DNA of 64,000 bases, from assembly GCA_015680685.1 (NCBI GenBank), contig MNCI01005801.1, positions 243,559 to 307,558 of the forward strand. The letters are read 5' to 3'. This document shows, piece by piece, positions 44,656 through 56,246 of the stretch (positions are counted from its first letter, which is position 1; every line of letters starts with the position of its first letter). The stretch is from Gnetum montanum (lineage: Eukaryota > Streptophyta > Gnetopsida > Gnetales > Gnetaceae). Both the position numbers and the translations under genes were made by a program. The notes below the pieces were generated by a model. That model searched no databases. It was given only the letters and a program-made list of their open reading frames with translations, and was not told where the DNA came from.

Positions 44656-46635
44656 ATGGCTCTCCTACAAGATTACAATAATGCCACAGTTAGTGAGGAA
44701 GTTCATTTGAGAACCAATGAACTATATGATGATGAAGATTGGAGTACACAACCTGAAGTGGGGGCTTCTTATAAACATGAACGAAAGCAACATTGTCCCA
44801 ACGCATAAAAGCATAACTTACCTAATGACGATGAACCCCTACTGGTCACTACAAGCTTAACACAAATACAAAAGGCTATTTGAATCTCCTGTAGGCATCG
44901 TAAAGAGATCCATCTACCTAGGCTTAATTTAAACAACTTCCCTAATATTTAAGAAGGCTATGACTTAGATCTGCATCAACATTTATAAGCCTTCTATGAT
45001 GCCTATGCATGGAACAATGTTGATAATGGTTGGCAAAAACTTAAGCTCTTTCCTATGACACTCGTTGGCCAAGCAAAAGTATGGTATAAATCATTAAAAC
45101 CAAACTTAATATGACATTGGTAAACAATGATAAAACTCTTTAATGAAAAATATCAAACCTATGCAAGAGTGGCAACCTTGAGGAAACAAATCCAAGGATG
45201 GAAACAAGCACAACATGAACCCTTGGACATGGCCTTAGAAAGATATTATGCACTATTAAACAACTATCTAGGCCATGGGTTTTCCAAGGAAAGGCTAATG
45301 TACCATATTATTGATGGGCTTCGTAATGCAACAAGAGAAACCCTAGGAATGTATGTCCAAGGTCAACTACATGAACTATGAACCCATAAAATCCAAGAGC
45401 TTATTAAGCAGGTAGAAAAATAAGAAGAAGAAATGGCTAGATGGGAAAGTGTTGAAAAACATCAATGGGATAAAAATCTCAACTTAACAAAGGTCCATAA
45501 TCATAAAAAGAAGAAATCAACCTACTACAAGGAGAAAGAACCATCTTTGCTGGTACAAAAATCATTAGAGGAAGTCAAGGAAAAGATCAATAAGATGTTG
45601 GAATGGACGTATAAAAAGTGTGAAGAATTTATTGATATCATTGGAGATAGAGTTCTGACAACCCAAGAAGCAGGAAAAAACATTAGACAATCAAAAAGAA
45701 GGGATAAGGAAAATAAGAGCTCAACTACCAATCATACGTATGAATGCAACATATTCCTGTACAATCACCCCAAAGGCTAATGCCCAATATTGTTACATTT
45801 AGATGAGCATTGGGGAAACACATTACATCTAGAGTTTGTATAGAGATACTGTGTTTGATCATAGTGGCAACAATCCCATTCGTGAGGGAGACCACCCCTA
45901 AACTGGAGACACCATTTGTATCATCCGGACCTAAATGCTTATCTTGTTCAACATCCTGTTTCCGCAACTGGGTCAACATGATCTATCTCACCGCATTATC
46001 ATTCTCCTCAATACTATCATATCATGCCTTCAACACAACCACCACCTTGTGTACCTTACACTGCTCCTCAATTTCAACATTCTCATTTTTTCCCTCCTAC
46101 ATTGCCACCAACTGGTCCTAAGGTGTCTGCACCACAAAAATAACCCACGAAAATTACTTGTGCTAATATTGCTAACAACAGTGAGAAACCTCAACAACAT
46201 CAGAGGCATCCCTTCTTTAGAAATGACCCTAAGAAGCGACAACATAATTCTGAGGCCACTGCATCCTCCCACTCAGCACAAGTCCAACCCTATGGTGCAT
46301 CCTTTTCTTCAAACCCCATGCCTCATGTAACTCCATCAAGGCCACCAACTCACACTCCAACAACCATACGGCCCAATGAATATAGGAATGGAGAGCGACA
46401 ACCCGATCCTTGCATACCATCTAACGATCTCAAACATCATAGTGGGTCAACTCATTATCTGAGAACTATATTGTATAAATTGCCCCACTATGCTTATTAT
46501 AATCAAGTGTGTCAACCCCGATGGGGTAAGCATGAATGGGCCCCAATATTTCCAACATGCAATGATCCTCATCTTCCATTTATTAATTCTTGCCATCCTC
46601 AACCGATTAGTTATGGGGGATATCCCCCATTCTAA
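44656..46635 (+). pseudogene. gag of element B
   Basis: The capsid/nucleocapsid precursor. ATG at 44656 opens a frame (MALLQDYNNATVSEEVHL) that is interrupted by about ten stops. Core blocks match element A gag: YDAYAWNNVDNGWQKLKLFP, then LFNEKYQTYARVATLRKQIQ, LERYYALLNNYLGHGF and LRNATRETLGMY (about 45000-45370). A Lys-rich segment follows at 45480-45730. The C-terminal third (45930-46635) is Pro/His/Gln-rich in a shifted frame. Gag ends at about 46635, directly before the post-pol-like purine palindrome, so the pol region seems cleanly excised. Confidence 0.85.
46615..46628. repeat. Perfect 14-bp palindrome GGGGGATATCCCCC
   Basis: It lies at the end of gag. It aligns with the GGGGGAGATGGCCACC tract that follows pol in elements E and C, so it marks the position where pol sequence is missing in B. 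Confidence 0.8.
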
Positions 46636-46639
46636 TAAC

Positions 46640-48479
46640 AACTAGGATTAATAACCATTTTTTACTTTCTTTTATTTTACAACTTTTTGTTTTCAAGTTT
46701 TTATTTTTTCAATTTCTTGTTTTGTATTTTTTATCTTTTTATCTTTTTATCTTTTTACATTTTTGTAAGTAATATCGTCTATGAATAACACACTCATGTG
46801 GATCGTTGGTTGAGGTGTGTTCTATGTTATCGAGTCTTGAGTGATGAATTATTTGGATAGTGAGCCGACTACACCCACTCATACACTCTACAAATAAGAG
46901 GTTCTATTCAAGGGTATAGTGATATTCTTGACATTTTTAAAACTTAAAATTAATCTTTTGTTCATTGTACATAGAATGAAGAAGGATGGACCAAGAGGGA
47001 ATTATTAGGGCATGACATCAAGGGGACTTGTGGATTCTCTTTGGTGACATCTATGGGAGTTATCATGCAACATGGTTGTACTAAGATTCTTGTAGATCTA
47101 AGAAAAATGGGAGTAAAGTAATCAAAAAGGGCAGTCAAAAATCCAATGCTATTCTAGGGGGTCCCAATGGAAAGACATGAATCCATGCCTAAAGGTTGGT
47201 GGCTTCTATGGATCTAGTAACGTGAAAAAAATGAAGGAAGTGCCACAAAACAAAAATCACTCCTCCCTTGAACAAAATGTCAAGGGATCATACACCTTGT
47301 TGTTATGGTACTCTCATAGTTGCTCATCATGGGATGAAACAATGCAATGTCATCGATTAGAGGAATGGACTTGGTCCTAATCTTGGAACGATAGGGTAAT
47401 GACACATTAATCATGCTTTACATGTAGGATTCACCATGCCCTGGGTCAGTTACCTCATGTTCCAATCTCCACAATCCCTTTCGATAGTTCGTCTCATCTC
47501 ACTGTTTGTGTAATTGTAGCTCGTGTCATGTGTAACATAGAATTATTACCTCATTTTGGTGATAATTACATGTGTGTGTTTTGTGGAATTAGTGTGGATT
47601 ACATTTAACCCTTCTAGTCCCCATGGATACTTTTAAGTGTGGTTACACAAGGGCATTATAGGTTGGAACCTGCTTTGGGAAGGACCCACTTGTGTAATCT
47701 TTTGTAATCTTCACTGATGACATAGCTCACATACACCATTTTTCACCCTCAGCCTATTTTTCATAATATTCTTTCCCTACTATTACCCCTCTGAATTTCA
47801 ACATTCCTATGTATCCATTACATGGCCTTTTTCTCTCAATTACCACCCAAGGCCTTATTTGTTAAATCCTCCCACATATCATTATTCGTGCCTTCCAAAC
47901 CATCTAATTAACCTAGAACCCTTCAACATGTGTNNNNNNNNNNNNNNNNNNNNNNNNNNNNNNNNNNNNNNNNNNNNNNNNNNNNNNNNNNNNNNNNNNN
48001 NNNNNNNNNNNNNNNNNNAACTCTTAGCATCATTTCATGCCATTCACACAAGGGAGTTTTTCAAATTTTTCTCTATGATTGCGAGTGTGAAACCTTTGCT
48101 TTTCAACCTCTATCTTGCTCGCTGGTACTCTGATTTTAATTCTGTCTGAACTTGCTTGAACCTGAAGTGTTTAGCTTAGTCGTGGGGGAGGGACACCTGT
48201 TGAATAGTGTCTAATTTTTTTGCAATTTATCATCATCCAAAGGACATTATCCAGGGTAATTAGCTATAATGTTTAGAATAATTATGCCAAAAAATCATTC
48301 AATCCCTAGGTACACCGGGAAACTAAAATTGAAAAACTGCCTAAGTAAAATGAACTCATTATTACAATCTTTCAAGCAATATCACACAAGATAAAAAAAT
48401 TAGTTAATTAAGGTAAGAAGTAAGGTACAACTTAACTTCAAAAACAACCTTACTAATGCTTGTCCCTATGTGATTGTAG
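46640..48479 (+). mobile_element. Non-coding region between gag and the second reading frame of element B
   Basis: Starts with a T-rich stretch including four TTTTTATC-like units (46720-46760), followed by GTAAGT at 46765-46770, a good 5' splice donor match. It ends with TGTGATTGTAG immediately before the ATG at 48480, a good 3' splice acceptor match. The part at 47640-47700 matches the 3' region of element C. Another purine tract, AGTCGTGGGGGAGGGAC, is at about 48178. A 1.7-kb intron here is possible but unproven. Confidence 0.5.
47934..48018. other. Assembly gap, 85 N
   Basis: A run of N within element B. Frames that appear to cross it are artificial. Confidence 0.99.
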
Positions 48480-51322
48480 ATGGTCGCAAAATGTGGACAA
48501 AAGGAAGATCTTGCTCAAGGTGGAAGCAAACGACCTAGGAGAGGTGGAAGACAAGATCCCGCTAGACAACATGTAGAATAGGAGGAGCAATTGTTCAGTA
48601 TTCATCAGGAGAACCTTCCTACCATACAGTCTAAGCAGGTAAAAGGAGGAGTTGCTGCAACACTTGAACAGGGACAACATCTCACGTTGCCCCAAGATTG
48701 TGTTCAGGCCATCCACGAAAAGTCCACATTCACTATAGTGATTGTGGAATTGAACTTTCAATCTTTTGCAGAGTTCGCTCCTAAGGCTATTAGGGATCAC
48801 CTCAAAGGATCTCCCTTATTGCCTAACCTCTCTGAAAGCGGTGCCTGGTACCTAGGGGAGACGTACCAATTCTGGCACAATAGGAAGTAAGGAACCACTG
48901 TCAATATTTGTGGTGTGATAGTTGATTTCTCCGCATAGGCCATTTTGGAAGTGTTAAACCTTTTGAATACAGGGCCAAAAGTTGCTCAGTTATCCACCTG
49001 TTCATACCCCGATGTGTGACTAGATTGGTTGGAAAGGGCTTATGGCAGAGATAAGACATTTGGTGAGTTGATGACGGAAGAGAGGATCTACCTCTTCCCC
49101 ACAAAGGGCTTAAAATAATATCAACATATGCACAAAGAGGATGTGCAGTGTTGATGAAAAAGTTAATGCTAACCTGCCCCATCTATATTTAATGGAGATC
49201 TTGAGGTAGTTCAAGGAATGGAAAATAGGGAAGATGGAGTTTCCTTTCCCTTATCTTATCAGAAAGATTTGCCGATGTGTTGGTATCAGGGGGTACACTA
49301 ATGATGTGCCCTAGAAAGCCCAAAATGCATTATATGATGAACTATTAAAGCCACTAGCCATGAGGAAAATTACTGGTGAGATGCTGGGACCAAAAGAAGA
49401 AGAACAACAAAATGGATGGACAAACTACAACTCAACTTGTAGGACCCAGCCAACCTCCAAGCACAGGACCCAGTCAACAACAAAAAGCAAGGCCCAGCAT
49501 AGGCTAGGATCAGCCGTTGCCGTAAGACCACAAATTGTCGATGAGCCATCTTAGGGCCATCGCTGAGATGATCAATTGGGGAAGTCGTGATGACACAAAT
49601 CTCTTTCACATCATTGATGATGTCATTTAGACCACTGTTTCTTTATATCACACAGGGGGTGAAGTGTCTATTCACACAAGAGGAGGGAAAAGTAGTTGGT
49701 CACAATAGATCTCAGGAAACATGACATCTTTCCAAGTGTAATTAGAAACTAATGAAGGGGCCACTATGGTGGTTATGCAACACCAGGGTGCTACAAGAGC
49801 TGTAGATGTGGTCACAGACCACATTAAAGAATCATTCAATGTACCTATTGTACCACTGGTAGATCTCATAGGAGCATGGGATGCTCAAAATTTGGCTGGA
49901 ACCTCAATGACTCCTGTGAAACATGAGGATGTGCTTGATCAATTTCTCCAAATAGGGCAAATAATGATGTCCCTATTTGACATCCCTCAGGATGTTATGG
50001 TAATTCAGTTTGACTTCATTTCTACAAAGGGGAAGCTGGTCTTAATAGAAGTGAGGGTCGAGCATGCTGAAGAAATACTGTAGAAATTACAAGAGTAGCT
50101 CATGGCCTTACAAGCAGCACATCGGGACCCTTTGCAATTTGTTCCCATAGACTAGCTAGATAATTTCAAAATTGAGCAACTAACTAAGCTAATCATGGAG
50201 AATAAAAAGGTGGCTGAAGAAAAAGAGAAGGCTATTTGGGATGCCTCTACAGCACAAGCATAAACTCATGTGCATCTCAAAGCACTCAACGTCTTACAGA
50301 AAGAAAATAAACAGCTTGTTGCCGACAACCTTTAGTTGACCACTATGGAAAAGCAAAAGAATGTTCTCAAGGAACAATTTCGTCAATTACAAGAATAATT
50401 CATCCAGTTTAACCAAGACATAATTCATTTAGCTAGGGAGAATAGAACCCTCTCAATGGAGGAGGTACGTGCAATTCGCCAAAAGATAGCTGTTGAAATA
50501 AGCACGTGGAAAAATGAGGCTAAACGACATGAAAAGTTGAAGGATCACTTTCGAGATTAGGTGGGGATGTACAAATAGATTCTTGAGAAGGAGATCCATA
50601 TGGCCAAGGCCCACATCAATGCTATCAGTGCTCAACACATTGACTGGCGGGCCATATTAGACACATATGCCTTTGCCCACCAAGCGGAAGTTAAGAATCG
50701 AGACCTGCAAATTTAGGATTTGATAGAATACATGGAGTTGGCAAACCTACAGTATGCCAACCTTACCATGTTAACAACAGGGCACCCAAAAACAGAGCTC
50801 AAGCAGCATGTAGCAACCACCTATGTTAAATACGAAGTAGAATTTGCAGAATGTAAGAAGTTGTTGGAAAAAATCGAGGTTACAAATTTTGAACTTGAGG
50901 TGGTGAAAGTAAGCTACCAAGGCCAAAAAGGTATCGCAATAGATTTCACTTGATGGCTCATGGATTTTCAAGAATACAAAAATAAAGCCAGAGCCTATGA
51001 GGAGGAATGATGGGTGTTTGTAGCTTGGTATGTCAAGGCCAATCAAATGTTTTTTGCAACTACCCTGTCCATGGGCAGTGCCAACTCTGTCAAACATCGA
51101 AACATTAACATGGATGGCACAAGATCCTTAGACCAAAGAGGAGAAGCTCTAGACCATAATTTAACACCATTAAGTCTAAAAGCCTGGAGCACAAGACAAA
51201 GGGAAAGCACCAATGGAGGAGCCATCGCCACCAGGAACTACATTAGTTCCACAAATTTTTTAGTTGTAGCACATTCTTTGTGTTATGTCTTTGTTTTGTT
51301 TTCATTCCACACTATGGCATAA
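48480..51322 (+). pseudogene. Second reading frame of element B: unknown N-domain plus long coiled coil
   Basis: A degraded gene of roughly 900 codons with stops and at least two frameshifts. It starts with MVAKCGQKEDLAQGGSKRPR, a basic Arg/Gly-rich tail. The N-terminal part (48750-49300) has FAEFAPKAIRDHLKG, GAWYLGETYQFW, VNICGVIVDFS and FPFPYLIRKICRCVGI. Its layout reminds me of the uncharacterised 'putative plant transposon protein' family (Transposase_32), but I could not check this. A Gln/Ser-rich linker follows (49380-49560), then a segment with GATRAVDVVTDHIKESF and VHEHAEEIL-like pieces. From about 50160 to 50990 comes a Glu/Lys/Gln-rich coiled coil (EQLTKLIMENKKVAEEKEKA, LQKENKQLVADNL, CKKLLEKIEV). 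No RT, protease, integrase or obvious transmembrane helix is visible. It occupies the env-like position of Athila elements. Confidence 0.65.
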
Positions 51323-51400
51323 TTCCATTTTCACCATCTAATAATCCCATACCTATCCACTGTGTAATTACTGTAACTTGAGGATGAGTTTTCATTCAGT

Positions 51401-51410
51401 CGTGGGGGTA
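51401..51410 (+). promoter_or_regulatory. Polypurine tract of element B
   Basis: CGTGGGGGTA lies immediately before the 3' LTR start at 51411. It is the expected plus-strand priming site. The same GTCRTGGGGG core occurs in elements E and C before or within their 3' regions. Confidence 0.75.
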
Positions 51411-52205
51411 TGATGAGTCATCATTTGGACATGATATTGCATACATGATATCACAGCCTGTCTCCTCATCTATAAATAAGAGGTAGAAAGATTAGTTATG
51501 ATCATTATAAAATTAGGAAGTTAGTTTTAGTTTTAGTATTTTCATTTTCTTTCTCTCAACCCTTTTCCTCTTTGTGTATGCCTGCAGAGTGGTGAATGTA
51601 ATTTTACGGCATCCTTTATTCGAGTGTGATGTACTTGGACACATACATGACTAGCAATAAAGATTGAGATTACTTCATCATTGCAGCATTCACTTAGATT
51701 AATTATTTTATTAATTTTTATTTACTACTTTCCTAATTTATCTCTCTCACCCTTATCTCATGTTAAAACACAAAATGAGTACGACTTGATTACGAGCATT
51801 TAAGTGTGACTACTTTGTAACCCAGTAGTGTACCTAGGATCTACACTTGGTAATCTCAGTGCTAGTCATGCACAAAGGACAAGATGTGTACGGATAATCA
51901 CGGAACAAATGCTCATCACACTTAGGCTAGTTTAGATTCTCTCACCCTCTCTCTCCTAGATTAGTGAATCTTACTTTCCATTGCCTTCAGGAGTAGCATT
52001 AGATTAGAAACCACATCATACACCTCACTCTGGACTAAACCATACATGACAAAGATAATACTAATCTAGGTGGAAAGAGAGAGAACTACGACCTAATGCT
52101 AACTGTCTAGATGCCACAACTAGTCCATCTACGGAGTTTGACCAGATCGCATGTGTAACGTTTGTATTCGTATGGTTGAGTGTAGGGGTACCTTGCCACT
52201 CATCA
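51411..52205 (+). mobile_element. 3' LTR of element B
   Basis: 795 bp, beginning TGATGAG and ending CTCATCA; TATA box at 51471-51478. It has one fewer GATATCAC unit than the 5' LTR. It ends GGGGTACCTTGCCACTCATCA, like the LTR of E. Confidence 0.9.
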
Positions 52206-52799
52206 ACAAGTTTTGCATCATGGTGGACAAGTGCTTACGTTGCTTGCATGAGATGCAATGCTACATGCATAGTCATGCTGTGTGCCTGCAAGATCCTACA
52301 AAAATCAAATAGAAAAAACAACATCAAGTAGCACCTATTGTAAATAGAGTTAAAATGTACAAATGAAAGGAAAGTAATGCAAAGAGTGATAGTTTTAGGC
52401 TATTTTGGTTTATAGTGGTAGCTTAAGGCCATTTTGGGCCATCACAAAGGGGATGATAGTTTAAGGCCATTTTGACCCATTGATGATAGTTTAAGGCCAT
52501 TCTAGGCTATATGCTAGTTTAAGGCCTTTCCGGGTGATGTGTTTTTTGTAGATTTAGTTTTATGATTTTTATGTGTTTTTGATGTTTTTCAAAGGCAATG
52601 TGTAAGCTAAGAGGATGAATGTGTAAAAAAAGAAAAAATTCATGAACAAAACAAAATGCATGATCTAAGCAAGTAGGCAAAATGTAAATGCATAAACTAG
52701 TGCGACGAAAGTGAAAGTAAAAAATGCATGACAAATGGAGGCAAGAGGTACATAGGAGCCTAATGCATTTTTGATGAGGGAAGAGCCTTGATCACATAC
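52206..52799. repeat. Right flank of element B with TTTAAGGCCATTTTGG repeats
   Basis: At 52390-52540 four to five imperfect units of GATAGTTTAAGGCCATTTTG or GCTAGTTTAAGGCC occur. The rest is unassigned, probably non-coding sequence of element D on the minus strand. Confidence 0.55.
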
Positions 52800-54309
52800 T
52801 TATTTCCTAATTTGATTTGGATTAGGGGATGCCTAGGGCCTAGGGTCCTCTGGGAGGTTGTTGGCTTCAACTACTTGTTTAGGTGTGTCAATCTTATGAA
52901 TTGTGTTGGTTTCCATAGATGCATCACCAAGAAACTCCACCTCTGATACATGCTCCATGTCTATATTATGGATAGCCAAAGGGGAGGCATTATCACTATG
53001 GATGATAACTTGACCACCTTCGTATAGAAGGTGGACTTCTTGGTGAATGGGAGAGGAGATGGTCTGTAGTTGAGCTAGCCAAGGCCTACCCAGGATTAGG
53101 TTGAAGCTTGAAATCTCCTCTATGACTATGAAATTTGCAGAGGTGGGGAACTACTTCTCTACCATGAAGGCAATGTTGATTGTAGCCCTGATAGTGTCAT
53201 GTGATTCGTTGAAGGATTTTAGACACATGGTTTTGGTTGGCCTGATTTCGTCTACCAGACCTAGCTTGTTGATGATGGAGTATAAGACTATGTTTTTTGT
53301 TGCATAATCATCAACCTACACTTTGTGGATCATGCACTATCCACCATGTATGGTAATAGACATCGAAGTCATAGTGACCTCTCCTCATTCAGGGTTGACC
53401 TTGATTGCATCGTCATGAAAGGCTAGGGATGTCGAACCTAATTCCTATTGAGCAAGGGGCAACATCGCTGCACAAATGGATGCCTCATCTATGGGGATGT
53501 CCTCCATGATAGGAATGAAGGCCAACATTTGGGCCAGGGCTTGGCAATGAGTAGATGAGGTCATAACAAGTCATATAAGCTTACCATTGTGTTCTTTTGG
53601 TTGATCATTTATTTCACCTATGTTAGTGTGGCTATGAAGTCCTTGTTGTTGGCCATTATGTTAGCCTTAACTTCCTCCATGTGGCTCGAGAGATGGATCT
53701 CTCATAGAGGGAACTTGGGCATGGGTTGTTTGGCCTACTGGGGGGTCACATTGCTTGGTTCTTACTTGCTAGTTGTGGCCATCTCTTTGACCATGGGGAT
53801 TATGAGGTGCCATTTTGACCTCTTGCATTACCATTTGGTGGACCTTCCTAGGTTGCCAGTGGGGTCAACCCTTGGAGGAAAAGGAACCAACACATTGCCC
53901 ACTATTGGACTTCAGGAAGATGAGGGGTCATCACATTGTGGTTCCCTTATGAAAAATGGTGGTTTCTTAGTAGTTGTTGTTGCAGGGCCAATGCATTATG
54001 GCATCTTCATGACAAATGGTTGCTTAGTAGTTGTTGGTGTAGCTTGCCGATTTAATGTCTTAAGTAGATAGTTGTTGCTATTTTAACTTCATAGAAGATG
54101 TAGGCTATGGAATCCTAACCATGAATAGTGTTGTGTGTGCCTACAGTGGTACTTTGATCACAAAAGGAGGCCTCTTTCTTATGGAGGTCGAGGGAACCTT
54201 TACATTGCTAGGAGGCCCACAAATTATAGAAGGCTACTTTACTAGTGCTAACTTGGCTATGTTGATGGTGTTGATGACATAGGCAACATCGTCTATGTTG
54301 GACTGGTAT
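52800..54309 (-). pseudogene. Ogre/Tat-like gag-protease region (element D)
   Basis: The minus strand carries a protease region distinct from that of elements A, C and E. Readable blocks are GEVTMTSMSITIHGG, IHKVQVDDYATKNIVLYSII (active-site region, with DDYAT where the family has DNGSS), RPTKTMCLKSFNESHDTI, and FNLILGRPWLAQLQ followed by SSPIHQEVHLLYEGGQV. The sequence SCLLGRPWIH...STLHQKL..I is typical of Tat/Ogre-lineage Ty3 elements, which this resembles. The upstream part (54300-53600) is low-complexity linker. The active site is altered and several stops are present. It abuts C reverse transcriptase sequence at about 54310. Confidence 0.7.
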
Positions 54310-54971
54310 GCCAATTTATAGTAGCAATGCCCAAATATTATGTCTAACACCTAATGAAGAAATGACAATAGAAAATGTTCCTTGAATGTTGCCATATTTA
54401 ACAACTGAAAATTGATACAAGCTCGCCACCTGCCTTCTTTCTTTAGCACAATGAGTGGATGATTCCACTCACTATCCATAATGGGATAAATGAACCCTAT
54501 CTTGAGAAGTTGTTAAATTTCCTCTTTGATGATCTACTTCTATTTGGGATTTAATCATCTCTATGGCTACCTCTTTGGCTTCATGGCTGTATTAGTGTAG
54601 ATGTGATGCTGACATATCCTAGGATCAAACCTTGTGAGTTCAAGATATGACCAAGCAAAAGTTACTCACCATTTTTCAACTACATTCAACAACATCGTTT
54701 TCTATTTTGGAGAAATATTTACATTGATTATGATCAAATTTCCATTTTTTAAGAACACATATTCTATGTTGGTCGATAGTATTTTTAGTTCAAAGCGCTC
54801 TTGCTTGAAATTTTCAGGAATTTCCAACTCTTCCCAAGAGGTATCATCATTTGCATCATTAGAGAGTTGGTGATGAACGTGCTCTAGTTCATCCATGCCT
54901 TTGAAATATGTGCATGTTAGGCTCTTAGTTGATTCCATGAAAAGTGTGTTGCTTTTAGAATTAGTGGTCAA
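54310..54971 (-). pseudogene. Reverse transcriptase of element C, N-terminal part only
   Basis: The minus strand reads LSTNIEYVFLKNGNLIIINV (54790-54720), then FIYPIMDSEW (about 54510-54480), then LIVLKKEGRWRACINFQLLN (about 54460-54400) and NMATFKEHF, ending at HCYYKLA near 54312. These correspond to the same order in element A (62380-62830). The catalytic YMDD block and everything after is missing because element D begins at about 54310. Confidence 0.85.
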
Positions 54972-55130
54972 CCACTGGTTGTCCTCCTATTTTGTGGCTT
55001 CTATGTATAGACACGTTTGAATTTATGCTTTTGGCACATACTACTTGCATGCAGAGATGGATGCTCGTTTCATTGCCTAGAGATTCTGCACATAATTTCA
55101 CCTTGTATTACTATACATGATGCATGGAAC

Positions 55131-55490
55131 TCACTTCTTATTGATCTTCCTGAATGCATTTTCTTTAAATATTTTCAAGGAAAGATCTCTGATGCCCATT
55201 CTTGCATCAATGATTCTTAGCCATGCTCTTCCCATGATGATTGAGAAGTCTCCTTTGTGGTTTTCCATCTTGATTACTAGAAAATCAACAATATAAGACC
55301 ACCCATAGATAGTGGTCACAATGTCTTATATAAGTCCCAATGGAATAGTGATGGACTGGTTTGTCAATTCTAATCTAATATTGTTCTTCTTAAGAGGAGG
55401 TAGGTTCTATGTAGTATACATCTCATGAGAGATTAGGTTGACATTAGAACTAGAATCAAGAAGAACTTTGCATAGTTCATTTTGAATAAT
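55131..55490 (-). pseudogene. Aspartic protease of element C
   Basis: The minus strand reads VLLDSSSNVNLISHEMY at about 55460-55410, then LELTNQSITIPLGLI, then GWSYIVDFLVIKMENHKGDF and SIIMGRAWLRIIDARMGI. The active site has DSSS in place of DSGS. Several stops break the frame. The match in order and spacing to elements A (61700-62000) and E (32617-32900) is clear. Confidence 0.85.
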
Positions 55491-56246
55491 CTACAAATAA
55501 ATCAAAGAACTTCTAAGATCAACTAATTTTCTGGAAAGGTTTCCAACATGGATTCAATTAGATATGCTATGAGTAAGCATCATAGTATGGATCCTAGAAG
55601 ATGTTTGGTTTGAAGGAGACTCAAAGGAATTTCATATAGAGGAAGATAGAGGAATAAGGTTGTCAACCATAGGTGTATTTGAGGGCTTAGGTGGACTATG
55701 GGATTGAAAGAAAGGTCTTTTCTTTGATTGAGTATCCAACCCACTTGGTTGATGAACTAATTCTAGATTAATAAACCTAGTAGCATTGTGTTGTTACGGT
55801 TGAGCTAGTAGTTCATCCTACATAGACGAAGTAGGTGGTAGTTGTGCTAAGGAAGCAGGAAGGTCTGCAAGAATAGGAGGAGGATAAGGCTAAAAGGTTG
55901 TATCCCTTCTTACATGTGGAGAATGGATTTGATAATTATCAGGAGGATAGTAGTGAGGTTGGAAAGTAGAAACATGACTAGAAGAGTCACATGGAGACAA
56001 GGGCTACTAAACATAATACCCATATAGATCAGGTAGTCTATAAGGGTATTGCTACCTTGATGGTGCTAGCACCCATGACTGTGGTTGCTACCACTATTGA
56101 TATTGCTCATATGGTTGTGGCAGAGCTTCACTTGGATAATACTATTGTTTCTAGTGGAACTTCTTATAATTTCCTTAAGGATAAGACAATCTTCTAAGTG
56201 TCTGCCTTTGTGCTAGTCGTGGATTAAAAGCATACATCCTAAACTC
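55491..56246 (-). pseudogene. gag-protease linker of element C
   Basis: Strongly decayed minus-strand sequence in the position of the Pro/Gln-rich linker of element A. Plus-strand open frames here (such as 55991-56197) are shadows. No enzyme motif is expected or seen. Confidence 0.5.

Larger units (their letters stand above)
43702..52205 (+). mobile_element. Complete but pol-less Athila-like LTR element B
   Basis: An 8.5-kb element with both LTRs (43702-44514 and 51411-52205), a tRNA-Asp primer binding site (44516) and a purine tract right before the 3' LTR. Internally it has gag (44656-46635), a non-coding region that contains an 85-N gap, and a second reading frame (48480-51322). No protease, RT, RNase H or integrase is found in any frame. 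It is therefore non-autonomous. No clean 5-bp target duplication is seen: CCAGT stands before it and ACAAG after it. Confidence 0.85.

Noticed and set aside
47859-48149. Open frames crossing the N run
   Set aside because: They depend on undefined bases and have no homology.
43697-52210. Target-site duplication for element B
   Set aside because: CCAGT on the left and ACAAG on the right do not match, even when the boundary is moved by one base.
53589-54071. 160-codon plus-strand frame opposite element D
   Set aside because: Antisense to the Ogre/Tat-like linker and gag-protease region; translation is hydrophobic and Gly/Leu-rich with no family motif.
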